DNA of 64,000 bases, from the NCBI RefSeq assembly GCF_022385335.1, contig NZ_CP092431.1, forward strand, positions 5,642,001 to 5,706,000. The letters run 5' to 3'. The DNA is from Streptomyces deccanensis (GTDB taxonomy: Bacteria; Actinomycetota; Actinomycetes; Streptomycetales; Streptomycetaceae). This document shows positions 25,605 through 34,294 of this stretch, one piece after another (position 1 is the stretch's first letter; every line of letters starts with the position of its first letter). The translations under genes and the position numbers were made by a program. The notes under the pieces were generated by a model that was given only the letters and a program-made list of their open reading frames with translations, made no database searches and was not told the origin of the DNA.

Positions 25605-26951
25605 TCACCAGCCGGTCAGCAACAGATGGTTGAGGAGGAGGGCCAGGGCCGCCTGCAAGGTCAGCCAGGCGCGGGGTCGGTCCAGGAACGCGCCGGCGGA
25701 GAGCAGCCAGAGCGCGAACGGCAGCCAGATCCGTTCCGTTTCCGCCTTGCTCATCCCGGACAGGTCGGCGGCGAGCAGCATCGCCAGGGCTGCGCAGAGC
25801 AGGAGTCCCAGTCTGCGCTCGGCGACGGGCGTCGCGTGCCATCGGGCGAGGCGGGCGCCCGCCCTGCGCAGCCCCGCCACTGTGGCCGGTCCCACGACGA
25901 GGACCGTGCAGGCGAGGTTGGCGAACAGCCAGTAGCCGTACGGGCGGAAGCCGCCGGCGCCCTGGTGGTAGCGCTCGACGAGCAGGTGATACGCCTCCCA
26001 CCAGTCGAAGCCTGCCACGGTGAAGGCCACCGGGACGATGAGGAGGCCGGCGACCGCGTAGGGGAGGACCGGCAGCCGTCGGGAGCCGAGCAGCAGGACG
26101 GTGGTGGCCATCGCGGCGAAGAGGGTGAGGCCGTACGACAGGTAGACGGTGAGGCCGAAGAGGAGTCCGGCGGCGAGGGCTGTGGCCGCCGGGCGGTGTC
26201 CCGTCATCGCAAGAGCGAGGAAGGCCGTGGCCCAGGCGGCGACCGCCGCGAAGTACCCGTCCGCCGATGTGCCCATCCAGACCGCCGCAGGGGCAAGGAC
26301 CAGAAAAGGGGCCGCGCGGCGGGCCAGGGCCTCGCTCGCCAGCGTCCGTATGGTGACGAGGACGGCGACCGCGGCGCTCGCCCCGACCGCGATGACGAAG
26401 ACACCTGCCCACCCCCCGCCTCCCAGGCCGATCCGGTCGAGGAGGACGAAGGTGAGGGTGGCGCCAGGCGGGTGGCCGGCGACGTGCGGGGGCCAGTGGT
26501 CGGGGGAGCCCAGCAGGATGTGGTCGGTGAAGCTCCCCAGGGTGGCGGGGATGTCGTCGAAGCGGTCGATGACCTGGAGGTACTCGTACCTGGTCGTCAG
26601 TCGGCGGGCGATGCCGCGGTGCCAGCCGTCGACGAGGGCGAGGGAGAAGGTCCATGCCAGGGCGGTGGCCCACGTGCTCCACAGCAGCGGCCGCCAGGGC
26701 AGCCTGGCGGCCAGCGGAGGACCGTATGCCACGACGACGGCGGCGACGATGATCGCGGAGGGGGTGCCGGGGCCGACGTGGGGCAGCCAGTTGGCGTACA
26801 GGGGTGGCCAGCCGACGTGCAGGACGTCGTCGGCGCGCTTGATGGCGACACCGACCAACGCGGTCACCACCACGAGCAGTGCGGCGGCCGAGACGGCGTA
26901 GAGGTCGCGGCGGAGATCGCGGCGCGGATCGCGGCGAAGATCACGGTTCAC
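25605..26951 (-). CDS. Polytopic membrane protein, GT-C glycosyltransferase-like
   Basis: The 448-residue protein has about 10-12 membrane helices, a short cytoplasmic leader of Arg-Asp repeats (RRDPRRDLRRDL, from 12-base DNA repeats), and a first extracellular loop with RYEYLQVIDRFDDIPA. The loop followed by HPPGATLTF resembles lipid-linked GT-C mannosyltransferase-like proteins. GTG 26951 is preceded at 26960-26965 by TAACGT, a possible -10 close to the start. It is divergent from the molybdoenzyme gene. I infer transfer of a sugar from a polyprenyl donor outside the membrane; the acceptor is unknown. Confidence 0.7.
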   Translation of the reverse strand: MNRDLRRDPRRDLRRDLYAVSAAALLVVVTALVGVAIKRADDVLHVGWPPLYANWLPHVGPGTPSAIIVAAVVVAYGPPLAARLPWRPLLWSTWATALAWTFSLALVDGWHRGIARRLTTRYEYLQVIDRFDDIPATLGSFTDHILLGSPDHWPPHVAGHPPGATLTFVLLDRIGLGGGGWAGVFVIAVGASAAVAVLVTIRTLASEALARRAAPFLVLAPAAVWMGTSADGYFAAVAAWATAFLALAMTGHRPAATALAAGLLFGLTVYLSYGLTLFAAMATTVLLLGSRRLPVLPYAVAGLLIVPVAFTVAGFDWWEAYHLLVERYHQGAGGFRPYGYWLFANLACTVLVVGPATVAGLRRAGARLARWHATPVAERRLGLLLCAALAMLLAADLSGMSKAETERIWLPFALWLLSAGAFLDRPRAWLTLQAALALLLNHLLLTGW

Positions 26952-27004
26952 GCTCGGAGACGTTAGGCCGGGCGGTGGCCCGGGGACTCCCGACAGGCGC
27001 GGAC

Positions 27005-27060
27005 GTCAGCCTTTCGTCATGAGTCGCGCAGCCTTCGAGCGGGTGCTCCGGGCCTAGCGT
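27005..27060 (+). promoter_or_regulatory. Response-regulator direct repeat plus leaderless -10 of the molybdoenzyme gene
   Basis: GTCAG (27005-27009) and GTCAT (27016-27020) are spaced by an 11-base period. TAGCGT at 27055-27060 lies six bases before ATG 27067, so the transcript is probably leaderless, with the repeat at -62 to -47. Confidence 0.6.
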
Positions 27061-27066
27061 CGGGGC

Positions 27067-28374
27067 ATGGCACGGTCTCCCTCCTCTCCCGCCTTCTGGC
27101 GCAGCCCGCTGCGCGGCCCCTGGTTCACCTCCGTCCTCGGCGTGGTGCTGCTCGCCGGTGTCACGGTGCTGTTCGTGACGGGTCTGCTGTCGTACGCCGC
27201 CTACAACCCGAACCTGTCACCGGTGAACGACAAGACCGGGGACAAGGGGATCCTCGGCTTCTACCTCTTCGCCTGGCCGACGGATCCGCACTGGCTGTAC
27301 CGGCTCACCCAGGGCGTTCATGTCACGCTCGGGATCGCCCTGGTCCCCGTGGTGCTGGCCAAGCTGTGGTCGGTGGTGCCGAGGTTGTTCCAGCTGCCTC
27401 CGGTGCGCTCGCTCACCCACGCCCTGGAGCGGATCTCGTTGCTTCTGCTGGTCGGCGGGGTGCTGTTCGAGTTCGTGACGGGTCTGCTGAACATCCAGCT
27501 CGACTACGTGTTCCCCGGCTCCTTCTACCCGCTCCACTTCTACGGAGCATGGGTGTTCTTCGCGGCGTTCGGGGTCCATGTCGTGCTGCGGGCGCCGACG
27601 GCCATCCGTAACCTGCGCCGGATGCGGGGGAGTGGAGAGGAGCGGGCCGAGGACGCGGAAGCGGACTCGCGGCCGGCGCCCGGGGGAGCCGTTCCGCCAC
27701 CGGTGTCCGCGGAGGAACCCTCGCTCGTCGCGCCCGACCCCGCCGAGCCCACCGTGTCGCGGCGCGGTGCCGTGTGGCTGGTCGGGGGCGGCTCGCTGTT
27801 GCTCCTCGCCACGAGCGCGGGGCAGAACTTCGACGGGCCGTTGCGGCGTACGGCCCTGCTCGCCCCGCACGGCGGTGCCGAGCCGGGCAGCGGGCCCGGC
27901 GGCTTCCAGATCAACAAGACGGCCGCCTCCCGGGGGATCGACCCGGCCGAGACGAGCGAGGACGCGTGGCGGCTGGCTGTCACCGGACCGTCGGGGACCG
28001 TCCGGCTGAGCCGCGCCCAACTGCTGGAACTGCCGCTGCACAGCGCGGCGCTGCCGATCGCCTGCGTCGAGGGCTGGTCCACCTCCGACCAGTGGTGGCG
28101 GGGCGTACGGCTGCGCGACCTCGCCGCGCTCGTCGGGTACGAGCCGGGGGCGGCGCCCGACGTCCTGGTGGAATCCCTGCAGCGGCGCGGAGCCTTCCGC
28201 CGGGCCGCGCTGCGCGACAACCAGGTACGCGACGAGCGTTCCCTGCTCGCCCTGGACGTCAACGGAGAGCCACTGACCCCCGATCACGGCCACCCGGCGC
28301 GGATCATCGTGCCCGCCGCGCCCGGAGTCCTCAACACCAAATGGGTGGCCCGGATGACGTTCGGAGACCTGTGA
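27067..28374 (+). CDS. Membrane-anchored sulfite-oxidase-type molybdopterin oxidoreductase
   Basis: The 435-residue protein has an N-terminal cytochrome-b561-like region with about four membrane helices (17-40, 85-105, 118-140, 155-175) that carry His residues suited to haem. A polar linker and another membrane segment (VWLVGGGSLLLLATSA) lead to an extracytoplasmic sulfite-oxidase-fold domain. The Mo-ligand Cys lies in ACVEGWSTSDQWW (about residue 333), and DHGHPARIIVPAAPGV follows. It should oxidise or reduce a small substrate outside the cell and exchange electrons with the quinone pool. The next gene is coupled by a one-base overlap. Regulation by the nearby two-component system is suggested by the upstream repeat. 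Confidence 0.88.
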   Translation: MARSPSSPAFWRSPLRGPWFTSVLGVVLLAGVTVLFVTGLLSYAAYNPNLSPVNDKTGDKGILGFYLFAWPTDPHWLYRLTQGVHVTLGIALVPVVLAKLWSVVPRLFQLPPVRSLTHALERISLLLLVGGVLFEFVTGLLNIQLDYVFPGSFYPLHFYGAWVFFAAFGVHVVLRAPTAIRNLRRMRGSGEERAEDAEADSRPAPGGAVPPPVSAEEPSLVAPDPAEPTVSRRGAVWLVGGGSLLLLATSAGQNFDGPLRRTALLAPHGGAEPGSGPGGFQINKTAASRGIDPAETSEDAWRLAVTGPSGTVRLSRAQLLELPLHSAALPIACVEGWSTSDQWWRGVRLRDLAALVGYEPGAAPDVLVESLQRRGAFRRAALRDNQVRDERSLLALDVNGEPLTPDHGHPARIIVPAAPGVLNTKWVARMTFGDL

Positions 28375-28868
28375 TGAGAGCACCAGGGACGACAAGGCTT
28401 CGTGCGCGGGTCGGCAGTCCGTTCCAACTGCTGCTCCTGGCCTGCTCGTTCGCGCTGGCTGGATACGCGGGTGTGCGGCTGCTCTCCGACGACTGGTTCG
28501 CGGTCGCGCTGTGGTTCGTGGGCGCGGCGGTGGTGCACGACCTCGTGCTGCTGCCGCTGTACGCGACCGCCGACCGCGTGCTCGTCCGGGCGTCGGGCGA
28601 GGCCGGCCACCGGGAGCTGGTGGCGTACGTCCGCGTGCCCGCCGTCCTGTCCGGGCTGCTGTTGCTGGTGTGGTTCCCGCTGATCAGCGGCCGGGTGGCG
28701 GACCGTTACGAATCCGCCACCGGCCTGTCAGCGGACGGCTTCGCCGCCCGCTGGTGGCTGATCACAGCCGTGCTGTTCGGCGGTTCGGCGCTGCTGCTGG
28801 CGCTGCGGGTTCGGCGGCGGGCGCGGCTGCGCAACGCGACGAAGGAGCGCCCGCCCGCCGTCCACTGA
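28374..28868 (+). CDS. Small integral membrane protein
   Basis: The 164-residue protein has four predicted membrane helices (about 17-36, 42-66, 88-108, 126-145) and a basic C-terminus. It is unrecognised but strictly coupled to the molybdoenzyme (stop and start share a base), so it is probably a subunit or assembly partner. Its last 163 bases are overlapped by the convergent methyltransferase gene, an unusually long convergent overlap. Confidence 0.65.
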   Translation: MRAPGTTRLRARVGSPFQLLLLACSFALAGYAGVRLLSDDWFAVALWFVGAAVVHDLVLLPLYATADRVLVRASGEAGHRELVAYVRVPAVLSGLLLLVWFPLISGRVADRYESATGLSADGFAARWWLITAVLFGGSALLLALRVRRRARLRNATKERPPAVH

Positions 28869-29611
28869 TCGACCGCGCGCCAGCCGAGCCGACGGGCGTG
28901 CCGCAACAGCGCCGGCGTACCGAGCCGGGCCCAGGGGAACACGCCCTCGTCCGCGCCTGCGGCCTCGGCGCCGCTCACGAGGCGGACCTCGACGCGTTCG
29001 TCCACGTCCACGGGGACGGTCTCGGCGATCAGGAGGCCGCCGGGACACAGCAGTTCGTTCACGCGGGACAGGAGGGCGTGGGGGTCGCCGCCGATGCCGA
29101 GGTTGCCGTCGAGGAGCAGAGCACTGTTCCAGCGGCCCTCGCCGGGCAGCGGTTCGAACACGGAGCGCCGCAGCGCCTGGCCGCCCAGCCGCAGGGTGTG
29201 CGCGACGGCGGCCCGGCTGACGTCGATGCCGAGCACCGGCCGCCCCCGGGCGGCGAGTTCCGCGACCAGCCGCCCCGGCCCGCACCCCACGTCGAGGACG
29301 GCGCCCTCGCACCGCCCCAGGGCCTCCAGATCGACGGCGTCGGCACGGGCACACCAGCGCTCCACCTCCAGCGGCAGCAACCAGCCGTCGCCGCGGCGCA
29401 GATAGAGCGGCCCGCGGCCGGTGCGCAGGACGTCGGCGTACGGATCACCGGACCAGGTCCGCCGCACGGGACCGCGCCGCGTGTCGCTCGTCGGCCGGTC
29501 CTCTGCCACAGCCCCGTTCATCGGCCGGCTTCCTGTACTGGACCGTCCATCGGCAGGCCCCTCTCCCCGTGCGCACCTCACCGGCGCGGTCCTCTCTCCC
29601 GTGCCGTTCAT
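28706..29611 (-). CDS. SAM-dependent methyltransferase (class I)
   Basis: From ATG 29611 the protein has 301 residues. It contains motif I VLDVGCGPGRLVAELAARG, the acidic loop VLGIDVSRAAV, and a post-I region ALLLDGNLGIGGD. The C-terminal ~40 residues (from RARRRTRSASS) look non-conserved and are encoded opposite the membrane-protein gene, so the functional domain probably ends earlier. The start overlaps the stop of the glycosyltransferase gene (ATGA), placing it third in a GT2-DUF2064-methyltransferase operon. The substrate is probably the sugar- or lipid-linked product of that operon. Confidence 0.82.
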   Translation of the reverse strand: MNGTGERTAPVRCARGEGPADGRSSTGSRPMNGAVAEDRPTSDTRRGPVRRTWSGDPYADVLRTGRGPLYLRRGDGWLLPLEVERWCARADAVDLEALGRCEGAVLDVGCGPGRLVAELAARGRPVLGIDVSRAAVAHTLRLGGQALRRSVFEPLPGEGRWNSALLLDGNLGIGGDPHALLSRVNELLCPGGLLIAETVPVDVDERVEVRLVSGAEAAGADEGVFPWARLGTPALLRHARRLGWRAVDQWTAGGRSFVALRSRARRRTRSASSSAEPPNSTAVISHQRAAKPSADRPVADS

Positions 29612-30225
29612 CGGCCACTGACCGCTCGCAGCCGGGCCAGTTCCGTTGCGAACCGGGTGTGCGGTGCGAGCGTGGCGACGGCTTCCGCGTCGGCGGCGGT
29701 GTCGACGTCCCGCAAACGGGGCAGGTCGCGCACGCGCAGTCCGGCGGCGACCAGCCGGGCGCGCTGGGCGGCTCCGGTGCCGGGCGTCGACATCGGCACC
29801 CCGCGCAGCAGGGCTGGGTCCGGCTTGGCGAGCCCGAGGGCCCAGAAGCCGCCGTCCTCGGCCGGACCGAAGCACGCGTCACACCCGGTGAGGTCCACGG
29901 TCAGCAGTTCAGGGGTCACCTGCGGGGTGTCCATGCCGATGAGCAGAGCCGGCCCGTCGCATCCGGCGAAGGCGGCGGCCAGCCGCTCGTCGAGGCCGCC
30001 CGCGCACTGCGGTACGACGTCGAAGCCGGGCGGCAGCCAGGGACCGGGCCGGCCGTCCAGCACCAGGACACGCCGGAGGGCGGGTGTCGCGGCCACGGTC
30101 CGCAGGGTGTCCGCGAGGGCCGCTTCGGCGAGCGCCGCCGCCCCTGCCGGGGTGAAGGGCGGGGTGAGCCGGGTCTTCACCCGGCCCGGCCGCGGCTCCT
30201 TGGCGATGACGAGGAGCGTGGTCAT
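29608..30225 (-). CDS. TIGR04282/DUF2064-type glycosyltransferase-like protein
   Basis: The 205-residue protein begins LLVIAKEPRPGRVKTRLTPP, the nucleotide-sugar-binding signature of the GT-A-like DUF2064 family. IGMDTPQVTPELL and EDGGFWALGL follow. Family members sit next to GT2 enzymes in arsenosugar and other modified-sugar pathways. It overlaps both neighbours by four bases (ATGA), so the three genes are translated together. Confidence 0.85.
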   Translation of the reverse strand: MTTLLVIAKEPRPGRVKTRLTPPFTPAGAAALAEAALADTLRTVAATPALRRVLVLDGRPGPWLPPGFDVVPQCAGGLDERLAAAFAGCDGPALLIGMDTPQVTPELLTVDLTGCDACFGPAEDGGFWALGLAKPDPALLRGVPMSTPGTGAAQRARLVAAGLRVRDLPRLRDVDTAADAEAVATLAPHTRFATELARLRAVSGR

Positions 30226-30962
30226 CGACGTACCCCTCCCGCCGTGTCGTCCTGCCGTACGGCTGGTTCGTGCAGGACGCGGCTCATGTCCCGCACCGCC
30301 TGCCAGGTGCCCCGCCAGGTGCCGGTGACCTTGGAGGCGCCGGTGCGCGGCAGGTACGGCACGTCGTGCTCGGTGACGCGCCAGCCCGCGTCGGCCGCGC
30401 GCACCACCATCTGCAACGGGTAGCCGCTGCGGCGGTCGGTCAGCCCGAGGGCGAGCAGCGGTTCCCGGCGGGCGGCGCGCAGCGGGCCGAGGTCGTGCAG
30501 GCGCAGGCCGGTGCGGCGGCGCAGCATGCGGGCGAGCGCGAGATTGCCGGCCCTGGCGTGCGCGGGCCATGCGCCCCACCCCTGCGGGCGGCGCCTGCCG
30601 AGCACCAGATCGCTGCGCCCGTCCGCCACTTCGCCGACGAAGGGGACGAGGAGCGAGGGATCGAGTGAGGCGTCGCAGTCGCAGAAGCACACGATGTCGG
30701 CCGTGGCGGCGGTCAGTCCCGCGTGGCAGGCGGCGCCGAAGCCGCGCCGCGCTTCGTGGATCACGGTCGCGCCCAGTGCGCGGGCGATGTCGGCCGAGCC
30801 GTCGGTGGAGCCGTTGTCCACGACCAGGGCGCGCCAGTCGGCCGGGATACGGGCGAGTACCCAGGGCAGGGCGTCGGCCTCGTTCAGGCAGGGGAGCACG
30901 ACGTCGACGGAGGGGCGGGGACACACCGCATCGACGTCCGAAGGTGTAGGAGAGGTCGTCAC
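30222..30962 (-). CDS. Family 2 glycosyltransferase
   Basis: The 246-residue protein has a GT-A fold: VDVVLPCLNEADALPWVL, VVDNGSTDGSADIARALGA, and a DXD-like CDCDASLDPS. The later LHDLGPLRA and GYPLQMVVRA segments recall dolichol/polyprenyl-phosphate sugar transferases. I use GTG 30962, since TAGGGT at 30970-30975 lies seven bases upstream (near-leaderless); GTG 30971 would sit inside that hexamer. It is the first gene of the GT2-DUF2064-methyltransferase operon. A response-regulator-type direct repeat lies at -62 to -47. Confidence 0.85.
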   Translation of the reverse strand: MTTSPTPSDVDAVCPRPSVDVVLPCLNEADALPWVLARIPADWRALVVDNGSTDGSADIARALGATVIHEARRGFGAACHAGLTAATADIVCFCDCDASLDPSLLVPFVGEVADGRSDLVLGRRRPQGWGAWPAHARAGNLALARMLRRRTGLRLHDLGPLRAARREPLLALGLTDRRSGYPLQMVVRAADAGWRVTEHDVPYLPRTGASKVTGTWRGTWQAVRDMSRVLHEPAVRQDDTAGGVRR

Positions 30963-30969
30963 GGCTTTC

Positions 30970-31024
30970 ACCCTACGAGGACGAAGTTCGCAAATCGGTC
31001 GGAGTGTCCTTACGGAACGCGGAC
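30970..31024 (-). promoter_or_regulatory. Promoter and response-regulator direct repeat of the GT2 operon
   Basis: On the minus strand GTCCG (31024-31020) and GTAAG (31013-31009) have an 11-base period, and TAGGGT (30975-30970) is the -10. The distance to the start, -62 to -47, equals that at the molybdoenzyme promoter. Confidence 0.55.
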
Positions 31025-31087
31025 GTCAGGAGCAGGGGGCGTCCGCCGGGCGGCGCGGGGGCCGGGCTTGGTGCGACGCTGGGCCGC

Positions 31088-31915
31088 ATGGAACAGCAGC
31101 CACACGAGCCGGGGCGACGGACGGCGGCGCGCGTCCTGGTGGTCGACGACGACCCCACGGTCGCCGAGGTCGTCGCCGGATACCTCGACCGCGCCGGACA
31201 CGTCGTCGACCGCGCGGGGGACGGGCCGACCGCACTGGCCCGCGCCGCCGAGCACTGGCCGGACCTGGTCGTGCTGGACCTGATGCTGCCCGGCATGGAC
31301 GGCCTGGAGGTGTGCCGCCGCCTGCGGGCCCAGGCCCCGGTCCCGGTCGTCATGCTCACCGCGCGCGGTGACGAGGACGACCGCATCCTGGGCCTGGAAG
31401 TGGGCGCCGACGACTACGTGACCAAGCCTTTCAGCCCCCGCGAACTGGTCCTGCGCGTCGAGTCCGTACTGCGCCGCGCCCGGCCCGCGTCCGGAGTGGC
31501 CCCTCTGGGCCCGCTGCGTTCGGCGGGCCTGACTGTGGACCCGGCCGCTCGTCGCGCCACCAAGGACGGCGTCGAACTCGCCCTGACCCTGCGCGAGTTC
31601 GACCTGCTCGCCTTCTTCCTGCGCAACCCCGGCCGTGCCCACAGCCGCGAGGACCTGATGCGTGAGGTGTGGGGCTGGGACTTCGGCGACCTGTCCACGG
31701 TCACCGTCCACGTCCGCCGACTGCGCGGCAAGGTCGAGGACGACCCGGCGCACCCCCGGCTGATCCAGACGGTCTGGGGAGTCGGCTACCGCTTCGACAC
31801 CGCGGCCACCTCGACCGACGGTGCTCCCGCCGGCCTACGAGCCGCCGGCACCCCTGACCGACCCCCGGTCGTCGCGGACGAACCGCCCGCCCACCACCGG
31901 AACGGGGAGGCGTGA
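31088..31915 (+). CDS. OmpR/PhoB-family response regulator
   Basis: The 275-residue protein has a receiver domain (about 15-130) with acidic pair VVDDDPT, phosphoacceptor Asp64 in LVVLDLMLPGMDG, conserved Thr in VVMLTARGDE and Lys in YVTKPFSPREL. A winged-helix DNA-binding domain follows (about 145-240; LTLREFDLLAFFLRNPGRAHSREDL and TVHVRRLRGKVE). A polar tail ends the protein. ATG 31088 is chosen because the upstream extension is not receiver-like. The stop overlaps the kinase GTG start. It is the probable activator at the 11-base direct repeats in this region. Confidence 0.93.
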   Translation: MEQQPHEPGRRTAARVLVVDDDPTVAEVVAGYLDRAGHVVDRAGDGPTALARAAEHWPDLVVLDLMLPGMDGLEVCRRLRAQAPVPVVMLTARGDEDDRILGLEVGADDYVTKPFSPRELVLRVESVLRRARPASGVAPLGPLRSAGLTVDPAARRATKDGVELALTLREFDLLAFFLRNPGRAHSREDLMREVWGWDFGDLSTVTVHVRRLRGKVEDDPAHPRLIQTVWGVGYRFDTAATSTDGAPAGLRAAGTPDRPPVVADEPPAHHRNGEA

Positions 31916-33030
31916 ACATGCGTGACACCCTGCTCATCGCCCTGTTCGCGTTCCTCGGCGCCGTCGCGGCCGGACTGCTGGGCGCGGTCGCACTGTGGCT
32001 GCTGCGCCGCCGCTCCCTCATCGCGTCACTCACCGTGGTGGCCGCCGTCGCGGTGACCGCGATGCTCGCCGGCACCCTGGCCGTGGCGTGGGCGATGTTC
32101 CTCTCCTCGCACGACCTGTGGGTCGTCACCACGGTCGTCGCGATGGCCGCGGTCGTCTCGCTGGCCACCGCGCTGCTGCTCGGCCGCTGGGTCGTCGCCC
32201 GCAGCCGCGCCCTCCAGCTCGCCGCCCGCTCCTTCGGTGACGGCGGCTCGTTCACCGCGCCCGTCGGCCCTGCCACCGCGGAACTCGCCTTGCTGAGCGC
32301 TGAGTTGGCGGCGACGAGCGCGAAGCTCACCGAGTCCCGACAGCGGGAGCGCGCCCTGGAATCCTCGCGGCGCGAACTCGTCGCCTGGATCTCCCACGAC
32401 CTGCGCACCCCGCTCGCCGGCCTGCGCGCGATGGCCGAGGCCCTGGAGGACGGCGTCGCCGCCGACCCCGCCCGCTACCTCACCCAGATCCGCACCGAGG
32501 TCGAGCGCCTCAACGGCATGGTCGGCGATCTCTTCGAGCTCTCCCGCATCCACGCCGGAGCCCTCTCCCTCACTCCGTCCCGGGTGTCCGTCTACGACCT
32601 GGTCGGCGACGCCCTCGCCGGTGTGTACCCCCTGGCTCACGAACACGGGGTGCGGCTGGTCGGCGACCGCGTCGAGCCCCTGCCCGTGGAGGTGGACGGC
32701 CGGGAGATGAGCCGGGTGCTCGGCAACCTCCTGGTCAACGCGATCCGCCGGACCCCCGCCGACGGCACCGTCATGGTGGCCGCCGAACGCTCCCCCGACG
32801 GCGTGCTGCTCTCCGTGTCGGACGGTTGCGGAGGCATCCCCGAGGAGGACCTGCCCCGCGTCTTCGACACCGGCTGGCGCGGCACCCACGCCCGTACGCC
32901 CCCGGCGGGCGCCGGGCTCGGCCTCGCCATCGTCCGAGGCATCGTCGAAGCCCACCAGGGCCGCACCACGGTCCGCAACATCCCCGGCGGCTGCCGGTTC
33001 GAGGTGGTGCTGCCCGCGGCCGCTTCTTGA
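31912..33030 (+). CDS. Sensor histidine kinase
   Basis: The 372-residue protein has three N-terminal membrane helices with no large periplasmic loop (about 7-32, 38-63, 70-92), a HAMP-like linker, a HisKA domain with His162 in WISHDLRTPLAGLRA, and an ATPase domain. The ATPase domain shows N box NLLVNAIRRTP, G1 SDGCGGIPEEDL and G2 GAGLGLAIVRGI. Lack of an external domain suggests sensing within the membrane, perhaps redox or envelope state. Translation is coupled to the response regulator (GTGA overlap). Confidence 0.92.
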   Translation: MNMRDTLLIALFAFLGAVAAGLLGAVALWLLRRRSLIASLTVVAAVAVTAMLAGTLAVAWAMFLSSHDLWVVTTVVAMAAVVSLATALLLGRWVVARSRALQLAARSFGDGGSFTAPVGPATAELALLSAELAATSAKLTESRQRERALESSRRELVAWISHDLRTPLAGLRAMAEALEDGVAADPARYLTQIRTEVERLNGMVGDLFELSRIHAGALSLTPSRVSVYDLVGDALAGVYPLAHEHGVRLVGDRVEPLPVEVDGREMSRVLGNLLVNAIRRTPADGTVMVAAERSPDGVLLSVSDGCGGIPEEDLPRVFDTGWRGTHARTPPAGAGLGLAIVRGIVEAHQGRTTVRNIPGGCRFEVVLPAAAS

Positions 33031-33105
33031 CACGGACAGCACCACCGGCACCCGAGGGCGCGCGGACGCGCTGTCGCGCCGGCCCACGCGCCCCAACCCC
33101 CCGGC

Positions 33106-34107
33106 CTACGCGTCCCGCATCCCGGCCTGCGTGAACTCCCGCATGCCCTCCGTGAACCCGACCTCCGGTTTCCACCCCAGCTCCGAGCGCAGCCGCGACG
33201 AGTCCGCCGTGATGTGCCGTACGTCCCCGAGCCGGTACTCCCCGGTCACGACGGGCTCCGGACCGCCGTACGCGTCGGCCAGCGCCGCCGCCATCTCCCC
33301 GACCGTGCGCGGCTCACCGCTGCCGGTGTTGTACGCCGTGAGCGCCCCGGGCCGCACATCGGCCTCCAGAGCCATGACGTTGGCACCGGCCACGTCCCGT
33401 ACGTGGACGAAGTCCCGCCGCTGCCGACCGTCCTCGAACACCCGGGGCGCCCGGCCGTGCGCCAGCGCCGAGCGGAAGAAGGAGGCCACCCCTGCATAGG
33501 GGGTGTCGCGGGACATCCGGGGCCCGTACACGTTGTGGTAGCGCAACGACACCGCCGACCCGCCCGTCGTTCGCGCCCATGCCGCCGCCAGATGCTCCTG
33601 GGCGAGCTTGGTCGTGGCGTACACATTGCGCGGGTCGACCGGCGCGTCCTCCCCCACCAGCCCCGGCGCCAATGCGTCCCCGCACACCGGGCACAGCGGT
33701 TCGAAGCGGGCCGCGGCGAGATCGTCGAGCGCGCGGGGCCCGGGCCGCACCACGCCGTGCCGGCCGCACTCGTACCGACCCTCCCCGTACACGACCATCG
33801 ACCCCGCCAGCACCAGCCGCCGCACCCCCGCGTCGGCCATGGCGGCCAGCAGCTCAGCCGTACCGAGGTCGTTGCGGGAGACGTACTCCGGCGCGTCCGC
33901 GAAGCCGGTGCCCGGCCCTACCATCGCCGCCTGGTGGCACACGGCGTCCACCCCGTCCAACGCCTGGTCGACCGCCCGCCGGTCCCGTACGTCCGAGCCC
34001 GGGTCCACGGCCACATCGAACACGACGGGCTCGTGCCCGCCCTCCGCCAGCACATCCACGACATGGGACCCGATGAACCCGGCACCGCCGGTGACCAGTA
34101 CACGCAT
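33106..34107 (-). CDS. NAD-dependent epimerase/dehydratase (extended SDR)
   Basis: The 333-residue protein has the Rossmann motif VLVTGGAGFIGSHV, the structural NDLGTAELLAAM region, catalytic Ser in VLAGSMVVYG and the active-site YATTK. An extra Cys-containing insertion (ECGRHGV, then LCPVCGDA) could bind zinc, as in some NDP-sugar 4-epimerase/reductase homologues. TAGCGT at 34114-34119 lies six bases upstream of the ATG, so the transcript is probably leaderless. A role in supplying the sugar for the adjacent glycosyltransferases is likely. Confidence 0.87.
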   Translation of the reverse strand: MRVLVTGGAGFIGSHVVDVLAEGGHEPVVFDVAVDPGSDVRDRRAVDQALDGVDAVCHQAAMVGPGTGFADAPEYVSRNDLGTAELLAAMADAGVRRLVLAGSMVVYGEGRYECGRHGVVRPGPRALDDLAAARFEPLCPVCGDALAPGLVGEDAPVDPRNVYATTKLAQEHLAAAWARTTGGSAVSLRYHNVYGPRMSRDTPYAGVASFFRSALAHGRAPRVFEDGRQRRDFVHVRDVAGANVMALEADVRPGALTAYNTGSGEPRTVGEMAAALADAYGGPEPVVTGEYRLGDVRHITADSSRLRSELGWKPEVGFTEGMREFTQAGMRDA

Positions 34108-34113
34108 ACGGCC

Positions 34114-34212
34114 ACGCTAGGGCGCACCGGCCGGACTTCCCGCGCTCACGCCCGGCACGTCACGCTTCCGTAAGAGTGTGCGAGGCCAAGCCGGACGTAA
34201 GGATTTCGTCAT
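34114..34212. promoter_or_regulatory. Epimerase -10 and two response-regulator-type direct repeats
   Basis: Minus-strand TAGCGT (34119-34114) is the epimerase -10. On the plus strand GTCAC/GTAAG (34159, 34170) and GTAAG/GTCAT (34197, 34208) both have the 11-base period. The second pair lies at -62 relative to a TTGAAT -10 (34246-34251) in front of the DM13 gene. Confidence 0.5.
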
Positions 34213-34294
34213 CGGCCGTCCCCACCCGAAGGGTCGTCCCTTGCGTTGAATGGACGGGGACGACACAGGCTCACGGAACGGGAAGAGGGACGAC

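Noticed and set aside
6958..25605. Attachment-site direct repeats flanking the mobile element
   Set aside because: I compared the sequence after int with the likely left borders by eye and found no convincing repeat; a computed comparison is needed.
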